Positions 12,051-21,097 of a stretch of 28,893 bases of DNA are shown in pieces. Origin of the DNA: Saccoglossus kowalevskii (taxonomy: Eukaryota; Hemichordata; Enteropneusta; Harrimaniidae); assembly GCF_000003605.2 (NCBI RefSeq), contig NW_003116462.1, forward strand, positions 126,443-155,335. Reading direction: 5' to 3'. The notes below the pieces were generated by a model, which saw only the letters and a program-made list of their open reading frames with translations, did no database searches and was not told the DNA's origin. A program made the position numbers and the translations under genes. Position 1 is the stretch's first letter, and the number at the start of each line of letters is the position of its first letter.

Positions 12051-12530
12051 ATTGTCACCAAGCTCAATGATTTAATTTACAACAAACACGGAGCGATGTC
12101 TATTTAGTTCATGTATGTCTTATTTCCTTACTCAGACTTAATTGTCTCCATTGTACTACAGTTCCAAGCATGCATCCTTAGATAAATGTAGATTGAAGTG
12201 TAAAAACAAAATATTTTTTTTGTTGTAATTCCAAACGCGCTCTAATCAGTACTTTTTATACATGGTTGAACTCGTACTGTCGTCGTGGATTAAACTTAAT
12301 GGCTTGCATGATTAGCGTATAGCCATACCGAGCTGAAATGTACACGCCACAAAAAATGTTGCTTACTAATTGCTCTACGCGTCTGTATCATCGACATCGA
12401 ACAAGCCGAACATGAAGGTCAAAAGTCGGGCATTGTGTAACAGTAACATTTTATGAAACCCCTTCTGTCGATTGCGTTTTAATCAAAGAGTCGTGCCGAT
12501 AAACTACACAATCAAGGAACCCGAATCTCA

Positions 12531-12796
12531 CCCGGGGGAGGGTTACTAGTATAAACCTACCCAAGTCTATGCGAGGCACCCAAAGGGGTATGTAAAGTAT
12601 GTTTTAAATTGAACGAGTTCCTTTTTTACATTTTCAAGGGTCAGGGGTTGGCTTTTTTGAACTTGTCAGGAATCAAAGCCATGTTTAAACAATTTTAAGA
12701 GGTTGGTTTTTCTTGAAAGTTTGCATCGAGGGGTCGTTTTTTTGATAATTTGTTTCAATGGGTTGTTTTTTTTTTTGAGGAATTTGGCCTTCCGGG
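12531..12796. mobile_element. Decayed G-rich dispersed repeat, copy 1
   Basis: It starts with CCCGGGGGAGGG, continues through a CACCCAAAGGGGTATG phrase, then carries degenerate 30-45-base units of the form GGGGTTGG or GGGGTCG followed by a long T-run and TTGAA. It ends near GGCCTTCCGGGCC. From memory, repeats with a CCCGGGGGG end followed by units of GGGG and T-runs are scattered in several marine invertebrate genomes. I cannot give a family name. The reverse-oriented relative at 14620-14962 supports a dispersed family. Confidence 0.4.
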
Positions 12797-14182
12797 CCAT
12801 GATTTCACCTAAAGTCAGTGCTTCGCATACCTGTATATAAATAATACAATTGATTCCCAGGATCTCATCTCGCAGATAACGAGATTGAAATATCAATTCG
12901 GAACTTTGATTATTTTATTTTAAAATTTCGTCGCATAGAGATGTCATGCAATATATTTACTCTTTTTAAAACGTCGGTTCATTTTTCTCAGTGTGAACCG
13001 TTCGTAGTTTATTTACCTTGTAAATGCGTTGTACTTCGATGTTAATACAGGTGTAACTGGAATATCCTATTGACTCACGTTGATTACAATGTGATCGTTC
13101 GAGATTTAAATTTGGTAGAGGTTTGGTTAATCCAGCAGTGGTACATTGGGGGTGTAAGATATTGTCATAACCACTTATACGAATACCCCAAAAGAAATCA
13201 ACGTTACATAACATCGCGCATGCCGTTCCCTGTTTCACGTGGCGATATATAGTGCCTTTCCATGCGATTTTACTCAGTTGTAGCTAGGCGCCATTGAAGG
13301 TTTGTACAGCGAATGGAACAGCGCATATATTTTATACATTGACCACTATCGAACATCATGTATAATATTACATTTAACTTGTCTCCTGCCTAATTCGTGA
13401 AAAAGAAAACCTGTAAAAGTATTTCGTAGTCATGTATTAAATCTTCACAGTGGTTTGCTCATCTGTCTTGACAGATATTGACGGCAGGGAGCCCAGTAAA
13501 CATAGTGATTATATTGAAATGAATGTACTATATCAGGCTTTTATATTAATAAAACCACAGAAGAATTGCCTATACACTAATGTGCTTACTACGTCACTGA
13601 CTCAATACACTGAATAGAAAAAAGAAAGTGTGACTTCTGATGCTCTCGATAATAGTCATAAAACACAAAAATCAGTCGTTTATAGTTTTTTGAAAAAAAA
13701 TATGAAGAACTTCTTTATTTCACATATGATTTTTCTCCTTTTTTACGGCATACAATGATTCTAGAAGTCTTTTGTTTTATTGATGTAGTTCTATAAGCCA
13801 GTTTGAATAAATAATACAAAGACTCCCTGGGAATAGATTTATTTAGGGTACATTGACTTCCTAGCTGCGACATTTTCCTCGTTACGAGTTAGTTAGATTT
13901 ATTGTGGGTGCCACATACGGGACAGGATGTGCTCACTCTTTTTCGAACACCTGACATCATTTTGCGGGTAAAATGCCCTCAAGCCTATTTGTGTTCTTGA
14001 AGAATATATCAATTTGCGGAGCAATAGGGTAAGCCACAGTCAGCTGCCGTAAAGTGGTAATACATAATGCAACGAACATAGCGACAGTTGTTGTATAACA
14101 GGATACAAGTTGGTCTCCATCTTATTGAGGCTGTGTGTCGCACATGAGAAGGGCCGATCATCAAACCTGTCCGCAAAAGATG
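12797..14182. other. Intergenic DNA, no gene seen
   Basis: The short opposing frames near 12966-13252 and 14009-14194 have no recognisable features. The stretch ends at the 9-bp target duplication of the transposon that follows. Confidence 0.5.
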
Positions 14183-14191
14183 CTTTAAAGT

Positions 14192-14418
14192 CAATCTGAT
14201 TAAAATCTGATGTAGTGTACGGGCTTTAATTATTTTGGCTATAAATTTGTTTTAATTTTATTTTTTATTATATTTGTTATTAATGCCCTTTTATTTTATT
14301 ATTTTACTTTGATTTTGATTTTTTTTAATTCCGCCCTACCTACATCTGGTCCGACGCCTATGCAAGTCCCGTTCAAATCTCGCGTAAGTAACAGCCAATC
14401 ACAGTCCCCCTTTTATAC
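14192..14418 (+). repeat. Left terminal inverted repeat of the MULE-like element
   Basis: This pairs with 15603-15843 on the other strand. The first 54 bases match exactly. The middle is an AT-rich stretch with small indels, followed by a conserved CCGCCCTACCTACATCTG block and weaker matches through an AATCACAG segment. The outermost bases hold two ATCTGAT copies, a plausible transposase-binding repeat. Confidence 0.85.
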
Positions 14419-14619
14419 AGGCTGTCGGTTGCTTACTTTTTAGTGTATACGGGCAATCTTTCTGTACATTTATATTTTGTCCACTTGAATAAACCATTAA
14501 TAGAAAATTGCTAGTATATTTTTATTTGAGAAAGAAATTCCACAGCATTTTACAATTTTTGTCATTTCATTGAATATTTTTTTCACTTCCAACAAATGTG
14601 TACACTTCCAGATACATCT

Positions 14620-14962
14620 TCGCCATGCGCGTTCCCATTTTCTCGTGAAAGAGGGTACTTTTTGACGATCTGTCTCGGGAACATTTCCCCGAGAAAATCG
14701 TAGAAAAGGGGGTATTTTTGCTTGTCTCCGAGATCTCAAAATAGGGGGTGTATTTCAAAACACTTCCCGAGATATACAAAAAGGGGGGTTTAAAAGGAGT
14801 TCTAGACTGAAAAGTTCCCTAGATAGGGGGTGAAATTCATCGGAAAAGCCCGTGAAAGGGGGGGGGTTAAATTTTCTTCTTTTCCCTAGATAGGCGGGGT
14901 TAAAAAAATGAGGCAACAAGCATATGCCCCCCTAAATATAGGGAGTGGGGGGGGGCCGGGTC
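14620..14962. mobile_element. Decayed G-rich dispersed repeat, copy 2, nested in the transposon
   Basis: Degenerate units of about 40-50 bases combine CCGAGATA or CCCTAGATA with AAAA and runs of 5-9 G. The block ends in GGGAGTGGGGGGGGGCCGGG (14941-14960), a canonical G-quadruplex pattern on the plus strand. Read on the minus strand it has the same outline as the 12531-12796 copy: a C-rich end, TACTCCC-like and TATAT phrases, then tandem units. Two overlapping minus-strand frames here derive from the repeat and are not genes. Confidence 0.5.
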
Positions 14963-15290
14963 GCCAGCCAAGGTTAGTTCATTCAGTCATCGCTTCAATT
15001 TTACATCACTGAGCATAATTATCTAGAATGGAAGCAAAAAAAAGTAATTCGTAATGATTAGAACACTGTAAACAGCTATAGTAAACAATGCAAACTGATT
15101 TTAAATTGTATAGCGGTCACCGGCCCACGGCATCGACGCAGAAAATTGGAGCAAAAAAATAATTTCTGATCAATTGCGATGTGTTCCAAATAAAAAATAT
15201 TTTATTCCAGTCCAAATCAGCTCAATTACTTTAATAAAGTGTTATTGTATAATGTACAAAATGTTGATACAATTTGATGAATATTTACAG

Positions 15291-15362
15291 CTAAGGCTTC
15301 AATACCGTAGACGATTTTGGCCCGATCGTCAACAAAACATCACCCGTCTCCAGGGCAGGCGA
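15291..15362 (-). CDS. Candidate second exon of a small reading frame inside the transposon
   Basis: On the minus strand the pyrimidine tract TGTCTTTTTCCAG gives a strong acceptor ending at 15363. The exon reads SPALETGDVLLTIG and ends at TAG (15291-15293). It joins in phase 0 to the exon at 15516-15554 across a 153-base intron, which is a multiple of three, so the unspliced frame is also open for 87 codons. The spliced product would be only 36 residues and matches nothing I know. It may be a captured host-gene fragment or the start of a lost transposase. Confidence 0.3.
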   Translation of the reverse strand, partial: SPALETGDVLLTIGPKSSTVLKP

Positions 15363-15515
15363 CTGGAAAAAGACACTGGTGTTCGGTCGAACCGGTGGAA
15401 ACAAAATCGTCACTCCCAGAATAACTATGCAAAATAACGATCTAAAGTCGAACCATTCGAGCCACAATATTAACATAAAAATGACTTTCGTTGCATTTGA
15501 CAATGATAAACTTAC

Positions 15516-15554
15516 CGAAAAGCCGTGTTTTTCTCGGTCGGTATAATCCGCCAT
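15516..15554 (-). CDS. Candidate first exon with strong start and donor, inside the transposon
   Basis: The minus strand reads AAAATGGCGGA, which combines a good initiation context (A at -3, G at +4) with the YY1-type ATGGCGG core common at metazoan promoters. Thirteen codons (MADYTDREKHGFS) lead to TCG followed by GTAAGT, a consensus donor. The exon lies just inside the right inverted repeat, where a promoter reading inwards would be expected. Function unknown. Confidence 0.3.
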
Positions 15555-15602
15555 TTTATTTGTGTGTTTGCCACCAGGCTCTGCCCGGTGACATCATCAT
15601 GT

Positions 15603-15843
15603 GCGCTATAGAAGGAGGTCTGTGATTCGTTGACTAAAATCGTCGATAGTGCGTCTCGTTGAAATCTCGTTACATAGGCATCGGTTCAGATGTAGGTAGG
15701 GCGGAATTAAAAAAAATCACAAAATCAAAATCAAAGTAAAATAAAAGGGCATTAATAACAAAAGTAATAAAAAATAAAATTAAAATAAGTTTATAGCCAA
15801 AATAATTAAAGCCCGTACACTACATCAGATTTTAATCAGATTG
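15603..15843 (-). repeat. Right terminal inverted repeat of the MULE-like element
   Basis: This is the reverse-complement partner of 14192-14418 and ends in AATCAGATTG directly before the CTTTAAAGT duplication. It carries a few small indels relative to the left end in the AT-rich middle. It lies directly upstream of the minus-strand exon at 15516-15554. Confidence 0.85.
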
Positions 15844-16574
15844 CTTTAAAGTACTAGCTGAAACCGGGCATTTCTGCTCAAATGTCAACATATACATTCA
15901 ACTATAAATACAATGGCAATAACCGCAGCTCGTTAGATGCTATTTTCTCCCGATAACCCTATGTTCTATTATTTATCATATACATGTTCCCGTTCACTCT
16001 GTGTTTTGTAATTTATCATATACATGTCACCGTTTACCCGTTGTTAAATTTTTTAACATATACATGTTCCTGTTTACACTATGTTCTATTATTTAACATA
16101 TACATGTCTCCGTTCAGTCTATGTTTATTTATTTAATATATGTATGTTCCCGTGTACGCTGTTATATATTATTTATCATATACATATTCCCGTTTACCCT
16201 ATGTTCTATTATTTATCTTATACATGTTCCCGTTTACCCTATGTTTTATTATTTAACATATACATATTCCCGTTTAATTTATGTTCTATTATTTATCACT
16301 TACATGTTCCCGTTTACCCTATGTTCTATTATTTAACATATACATGTTCCCGTTTAATCTATGTTCTATTATTTATCATATACATGTTCCCGTTTACCCT
16401 ATGTTCTATTATTTAACATATACATGTTCCCGTTTACCCTATGTTCTATTATTTAACATATACATATTCCCGTTTAATTTATGTTCTATTATTTATTATA
16501 TACATATTCCCGTTTAATCTCTGTTCTATTATTTATCACTTATATGTTCCCGTTTACCCTATGTTCTATTATTT

Positions 16575-17081
16575 AACATATACATATTCCCGTTTACCCT
16601 ATGTTCTCTTATTCAACATATACATATTCCCGTTTAATTTATGTTCTATTATTTAACATATACATGTTCCCGTTTACCCTATGTTCTATTATTTAACATA
16701 TACATATTCCCGTTTAATTTATTTTCTATTATTTATCATATGCATATTCCCGTTTAATCTCTGTTCTATTATTTATCACTTATATGTTCCCGTTTACCCT
16801 ATGTTCTATTATTTAACAAATACATGTTCCCGTTTACCCTATGTTTTATTATTTATCATATACATGTTCCCGTTTACCCAATGTTCTATTATTTAACATA
16901 TACATGTTCCCGTTTACCCTATGTTCTATTATTTAACATGTACATACTCCCGTTTAATTTATGTTCTATTATTTATTATATACATATTCCCGTTTAATCT
17001 CTGTTCTATTATTTATCACTTATATGTTCCCATTTACCCTATGTTCTATTATTTAACATATACATGTTCCCGTTTACCCTA
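16575..17081 (+). repeat. 507-bp segment duplicated exactly across the gap, left copy
   Basis: By eye this is identical base for base to 17132-17638, including private variants such as ATTTTCTATT, a TGCATATTCC, an AACAAATAC and a CCCATTTACCCT. Neighbouring units in the same array differ from each other at several positions. Such perfect identity on the two sides of a gap is typical of unmerged overlapping contig ends. Confidence 0.9.
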
Positions 17082-17131
17082 NNNNNNNNNNNNNNNNNNN
17101 NNNNNNNNNNNNNNNNNNNNNNNNNNNNNNN
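17082..17131. other. Assembly gap, 50 N
   Basis: There are exactly 50 Ns inside the minisatellite. The 40-bp phase does not fit this length. The base before the gap is unit position 1 and the base after it is unit position 15, so a true in-phase filler would be 13 bases plus a multiple of 40. The 50 Ns are therefore a placeholder. Confidence 0.98.
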
Positions 17132-17638
17132 AACATATACATATTCCCGTTTACCCTATGTTCTCTTATTCAACATATACATATTCCCGTTTAATTTATG
17201 TTCTATTATTTAACATATACATGTTCCCGTTTACCCTATGTTCTATTATTTAACATATACATATTCCCGTTTAATTTATTTTCTATTATTTATCATATGC
17301 ATATTCCCGTTTAATCTCTGTTCTATTATTTATCACTTATATGTTCCCGTTTACCCTATGTTCTATTATTTAACAAATACATGTTCCCGTTTACCCTATG
17401 TTTTATTATTTATCATATACATGTTCCCGTTTACCCAATGTTCTATTATTTAACATATACATGTTCCCGTTTACCCTATGTTCTATTATTTAACATGTAC
17501 ATACTCCCGTTTAATTTATGTTCTATTATTTATTATATACATATTCCCGTTTAATCTCTGTTCTATTATTTATCACTTATATGTTCCCATTTACCCTATG
17601 TTCTATTATTTAACATATACATGTTCCCGTTTACCCTA
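17132..17638 (+). repeat. 507-bp segment duplicated exactly across the gap, right copy
   Basis: This is the partner of 16575-17081. If the two are the same genomic DNA assembled twice, the real array is shorter by about 557 bases (one copy plus the Ns) and runs directly from 17081 into 17639. If both are real, they record a very recent duplication. Confidence 0.9.
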
Positions 17639-17689
17639 TGTTTTATTATTTATCATATACATGTTCCCGTTTACCCAATGTTCTATTAT

Positions 17690-18460
17690 TTAACATATAC
17701 ATGTTCCCATTTACCCTATGTTCTATTATTTATCATATACATATTCCCGTTTAATCTCTGTTCTATTATTTATCATATACATATTCCCGTTTAATCTCTG
17801 TTCTATTATTTATCACTTATATGTTCCCGTTTACCCAATGTTCTATTATTTAACATATACATGTTCCCGTTTACCCTGTGTTCTATTATTTAACATGTAC
17901 ATATTCCCGTTTAATTTATGTTCTATTATTTATCATATACATATTCCCGTTTAATCTCTGTTCTATTATTTATCACTTATATGTTCCCGTTTACCCTATG
18001 TTCTATTATTTAACATATACATATTCCCGTTTAATTTATGTTCTATTATTTATCATATGCATATTCCCGTTTAATCTCTGTTCTATTATTTATCATATAC
18101 ATGTTCCCGTTTACCCAATGTTCTATTATTTAACATATACATGTCCCCATTTACCCTATGTTCTATTATTTATCATATACATATTCCCGTTTAATCTCTG
18201 TTCTATTATTTATCATATACATATTCCCGTTTAATCTCTGTTCTATTATTTATCACTTATATGTTCCCGTTTACCCAATGTTCTATTATTTAACATATAC
18301 ATGTTCCCGTTTACCCTATGTTCTATTATTTAACATGTACATATTCCTGTTTAATTTATGTTCTATTATTTATCATATACATATTCCCGTTTAATCTCTG
18401 TTCTATTATTTATCACTTATATGTTCCCGTTTACCCTATGTTCTATTATTTAACATATAC
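17690..18460 (+). repeat. Higher-order repeat: 11-unit (440-bp) block duplicated in tandem
   Basis: The variant order from about 17690 to 18020 recurs 440 bases later (about 18130 to 18460), with only a few differences, such as CCCTGTG against CCCTATG and CCCGT against CCTGT. The shared order of unit variants shows that blocks of eleven units, as well as single units, have been duplicated. Confidence 0.75.
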
Positions 18461-19198
18461 ATGTTCCCGTTTAATCTACGTTATATTATTTATCATATAC
18501 ATGTTCCCGTTTACCCTATGTTTTATTATTTATCATATACATGTTCCTGTTTACCCTATGTTCTATTATTTAACATATACGTATTCCCGTTTACCCTATG
18601 TTCTATTATTTAACATATACATGTTCCCGTTTACCATATGTTCTAATATTTAACATATACATATTCCCGTTTAATCCATGTTCTATTATTCAACATATAC
18701 ATATTCCCGTGTAATCTATGTTCTATTATTTATCACTTATATGTTCCCGTGTACCCTATGTTCTATTATTTAACATATACATGTTCCCGTTTACCATATG
18801 TTCTAATATTTAACATATACGTATTCCCGTTTACCCTGTGTTCTATTATTTAACATATACATGTTCCCGTTTACCATATGTTCTAATATTTAACATATAT
18901 ACATATTCCCGTTTAATCCATGTTCTAATATTCAACATATACATATTCCCGTTTAATCTGTTATATTATTTATCATATACATGTTCCCGTTTACCCTATG
19001 TTCTATTATTTAACATATACAGAATCCCGTTTAATCTATGTTCTATTATTTATCATATACATGTCTCCGTTCACTCTATGTTTATTTATTTAATATATGT
19101 ATATATGTCTCCGTTACCTGTTGTTCTATTATTTATCATATACATGTTCCCGTTTACCATATGATTTATCATATACATGTTCCTGTTTACCCCATGTT

Positions 19199-19974
19199 TG
19201 TTTTATCAACTTTATTGAAATATATATGGATGAAAATGTAAAAATATTTAACAAAGGCGCATATTATTTTTTTGAATTATCGTTTGACATCTGTTGTCGT
19301 TGTTTTAGTAAATGTTTGACTGATAATAATTGAATTCAATTCTATTCAATTTCGGGGTAGAATCCTGGGCTTCGCTCTCGTGGGAACTACCTGTGGAATC
19401 GCGTTTCTTATTACGAATAGACCGTTTTGATGGCGGCCAAGTGAGGGTATTTGAACACAATGACTCCCTCTTAAAATTATTTATTTCGACACTGAACTAC
19501 AAAAGAAAAAAGAAATTCATGTTGTAAATCATATCATTGGATTTTGGATACAGACGTTTCGATCCTTTTCACGCGCTTTTCGAGATCCCGAAATGAAAGA
19601 AAAATCACTTATTGCTCATGCTATTTATCCTTCTTTGTTAGTTGCCTTCTTTCCGTGAACGTGACCACATTTCTCATAAACATGATTTGAACAACTATAA
19701 ATATTACCGCGCTTTGATAGGACCTACAAAACAGTGAATAATAGTTTCTTGTTTTAATCTACATGTAACAGAACTTGGCTCACGAAGATGAACGCAAATA
19801 TTAACTCATCATTCCTGAGTGCAGACGACAGTTCATATCCTATCCTTTTCAGCAATTGATGAAATGATGACATTCTTCTCAGTACCTTTAAAGCTAGTTC
19901 AAGTTTGTTTCCCAACGCTTGCCGTCACAGGCTCATGCATACTCACAAAAGTACTCTATTTTATTGGGTTTAAC
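19199..19974. other. Intergenic DNA with a YY1-type motif
   Basis: No convincing gene is seen. GATGGCGGC at 19429-19437, preceded by TTTT, matches the YY1 motif often found at transcription starts or start codons. The ATG within it would read MAAK and then stop unless spliced at the overlapping GTGAGG. The frame at 19330-19527 around it is short and low in coding character. Confidence 0.4.
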
Positions 19975-20139
19975 CTTCTGTAATCTAACTACTAGACTGT
20001 GCGACCCCGATTGCTGTCGGAAGCGCCACTGGGCAGCATCAATCTTCGCGTATATCGCGGATGGATACACTTTTCTGGCGGAAATCATTGACGAATGCTG
20101 ACGCCAGACTAAGCTGGTAGGATTAAGTATATCCTCCAT
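19975..20139 (-). CDS. Weak candidate coding exon on the minus strand
   Basis: The ATG at 20139 has a strong context (A at -3, G at +4). The 55-codon frame is less AT-rich than its surroundings and reads through segments such as ARKVYPSAIYAKIDAAQWRF without low-complexity runs. It could end at CAGAAG followed by GTTAAA, an acceptable donor. The opposite strand is also open over most of the same bases, which weakens the case. No family is recognised. A fragment of an old mobile element is equally possible. Confidence 0.2.
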
Positions 20140-20183
20140 ACTACTTGACGACGTCTATCTGACCACGTTTAATACATTACCAC

Positions 20184-20345
20184 TTAAAGGGGAACCGCTC
20201 AATCCCATGGATTGCACCAAAGAATCATGGGACACTATTGTTTATGTTGTTTACAATGTTAATCTATCTTTTTGTTATCCATTGTTATTTTAACCCAGAA
20301 AGTAAATGTTGTGAGATTAGGCTTAACTGGAAGGTGCCCCTTTAA
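20184..20345. mobile_element. 154-bp MITE with TTAA target duplication
   Basis: TTAA at 20184-20187 and at 20342-20345 flank a 154-bp element (20188-20341). The ends are inverted: the left begins AGGGGAACC, and the right, read in reverse complement, begins AGGGGCACC. TTAA duplication occurs in piggyBac and Kolobok elements, and AGGGG ends after TTAA are familiar to me from Kolobok-type MITEs in deuterostomes. It carries no coding capacity. It lies about 45 bp upstream of the minus-strand exon candidate. Confidence 0.65.
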
Positions 20346-21097
20346 ATTAAGTAACGTAAGAATCCATGCTTTAATCTAGCAGATTTACTATGGAGTCTGT
20401 GGTATTCAATTTTAAATTAACAAAATAATATTCAATTTGACAATATTTGAATCATTTTCAGGAATCTAGTTGATCATTATGTTTTGATAAAATTGCAGAT
20501 TGTATTTTTTTCGGGTAAATAACGAAATGATGAAATAATAAGTTTTGAAATAAAAAACCATCCAGGTCCAGTACGCTGGTTTGTTCCGCATCTGAAGTTT
20601 CTGCTTCCGTTGGACACCCTGATTGTGTTAGCTTTAGAAACTAGCCTCAAATTGTCAATAGTACGGCAGCTTCATGTAAGCACAAGCTTCAACTCAATCA
20701 CCTTCCCATAGGTCTTTGCGCTTTACGCAATAGTACCTCTGTCACAGGCAGCCTTCAATTTTCTGGTCAATCACCTACCTTACTACGCACGGTCAGCTGT
20801 ATTCACCTGAAATGTACTACAAAACTACAAAAAATGAAAAAAAAAATCATGTTGCAACTAAGCTAATTATTAATGTCTGAAAACGTAAATTTTATCGCGG
20901 ACTAATTTGTGCAAAGCCACGCTAATGTTATTAGTGCACTGGGAAGAAACAACGTGCTGTTTACGTATACGACTGGGAAAGAAAAATTAAACATTAATTC
21001 CACTCAAAGGGATTTCCTAACATCTACATTTATCTTGTTTTCTGGTGAATATTTCAATAATATTTCTGGCTTGAACGGATTCACTTCTCTGCGTTTG
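20346..21097. other. Intergenic DNA, no gene seen
   Basis: The stretch is AT-rich with A and T homopolymers. The frame at 20909-21109 has no recognisable character. I found no paired repeats. Confidence 0.5.

Larger units (their letters stand above)
14183..15852. mobile_element. MULE-like DNA transposon with 9-bp target-site duplication
   Basis: The element proper is 14192-15843 (1652 bp). It is flanked by identical CTTTAAAGT at 14183-14191 and 15844-15852. Its ends are long inverted repeats: the outer 54 bases are identical, starting CAATCTGATTAAAATC, and similarity fades after about 230 bp. A 9-bp duplication with long terminal inverted repeats is the pattern of Mutator-like elements, although other superfamilies give 8-10 bp. 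No transposase is visible, so the copy is non-autonomous. Inside are a G-rich nested repeat and a minus-strand mini-gene. The intact duplication and the near-identical outer ends argue for fairly recent insertion. Confidence 0.85.
15957..19198. repeat. 40-bp minisatellite, about 80 copies
   Basis: The consensus unit is two segments, ATGTTCTATTATTTAACATA followed by TACATGTTCCCGTTTACCCT. Common variants have TATCATA, CACTTAT, ATATTCCC and TTTAATCT endings. The unit itself looks like two related parts, each starting ATGTTC and containing TTTA. Copies at the two edges are more diverged than the centre. Because 40 is not a multiple of three, three units (120 bp) give frames of the MFYYLTYTCSRLPYVLLF type; these come from the repeat and are not genes. 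The array contains an N gap at 17082-17131 and higher-order duplications. There is no evidence of a centromeric or transcribed role. Confidence 0.97.

Noticed and set aside
14370-14386. GTTCAAATC resembling a tRNA/SINE B box
   Set aside because: No A box at the right distance and no cloverleaf or SINE tail; it falls inside the transposon end.
14497-14779. Two overlapping minus-strand frames of 70-80 codons
   Set aside because: They lie within the G-run degenerate repeat and overlap in different frames; a repeat by-product.
15957-19198. CRISPR-like regular spacing
   Set aside because: The whole 40-bp unit is repeated head to tail without unique spacers, and the DNA is clearly eukaryotic.
16081-19333. 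Series of overlapping open frames of the MFYYLTYTCSRLPYV type
   Set aside because: They arise from the 40-bp minisatellite read across three units, repeat with the array and extend over the N gap. No independent coding evidence.
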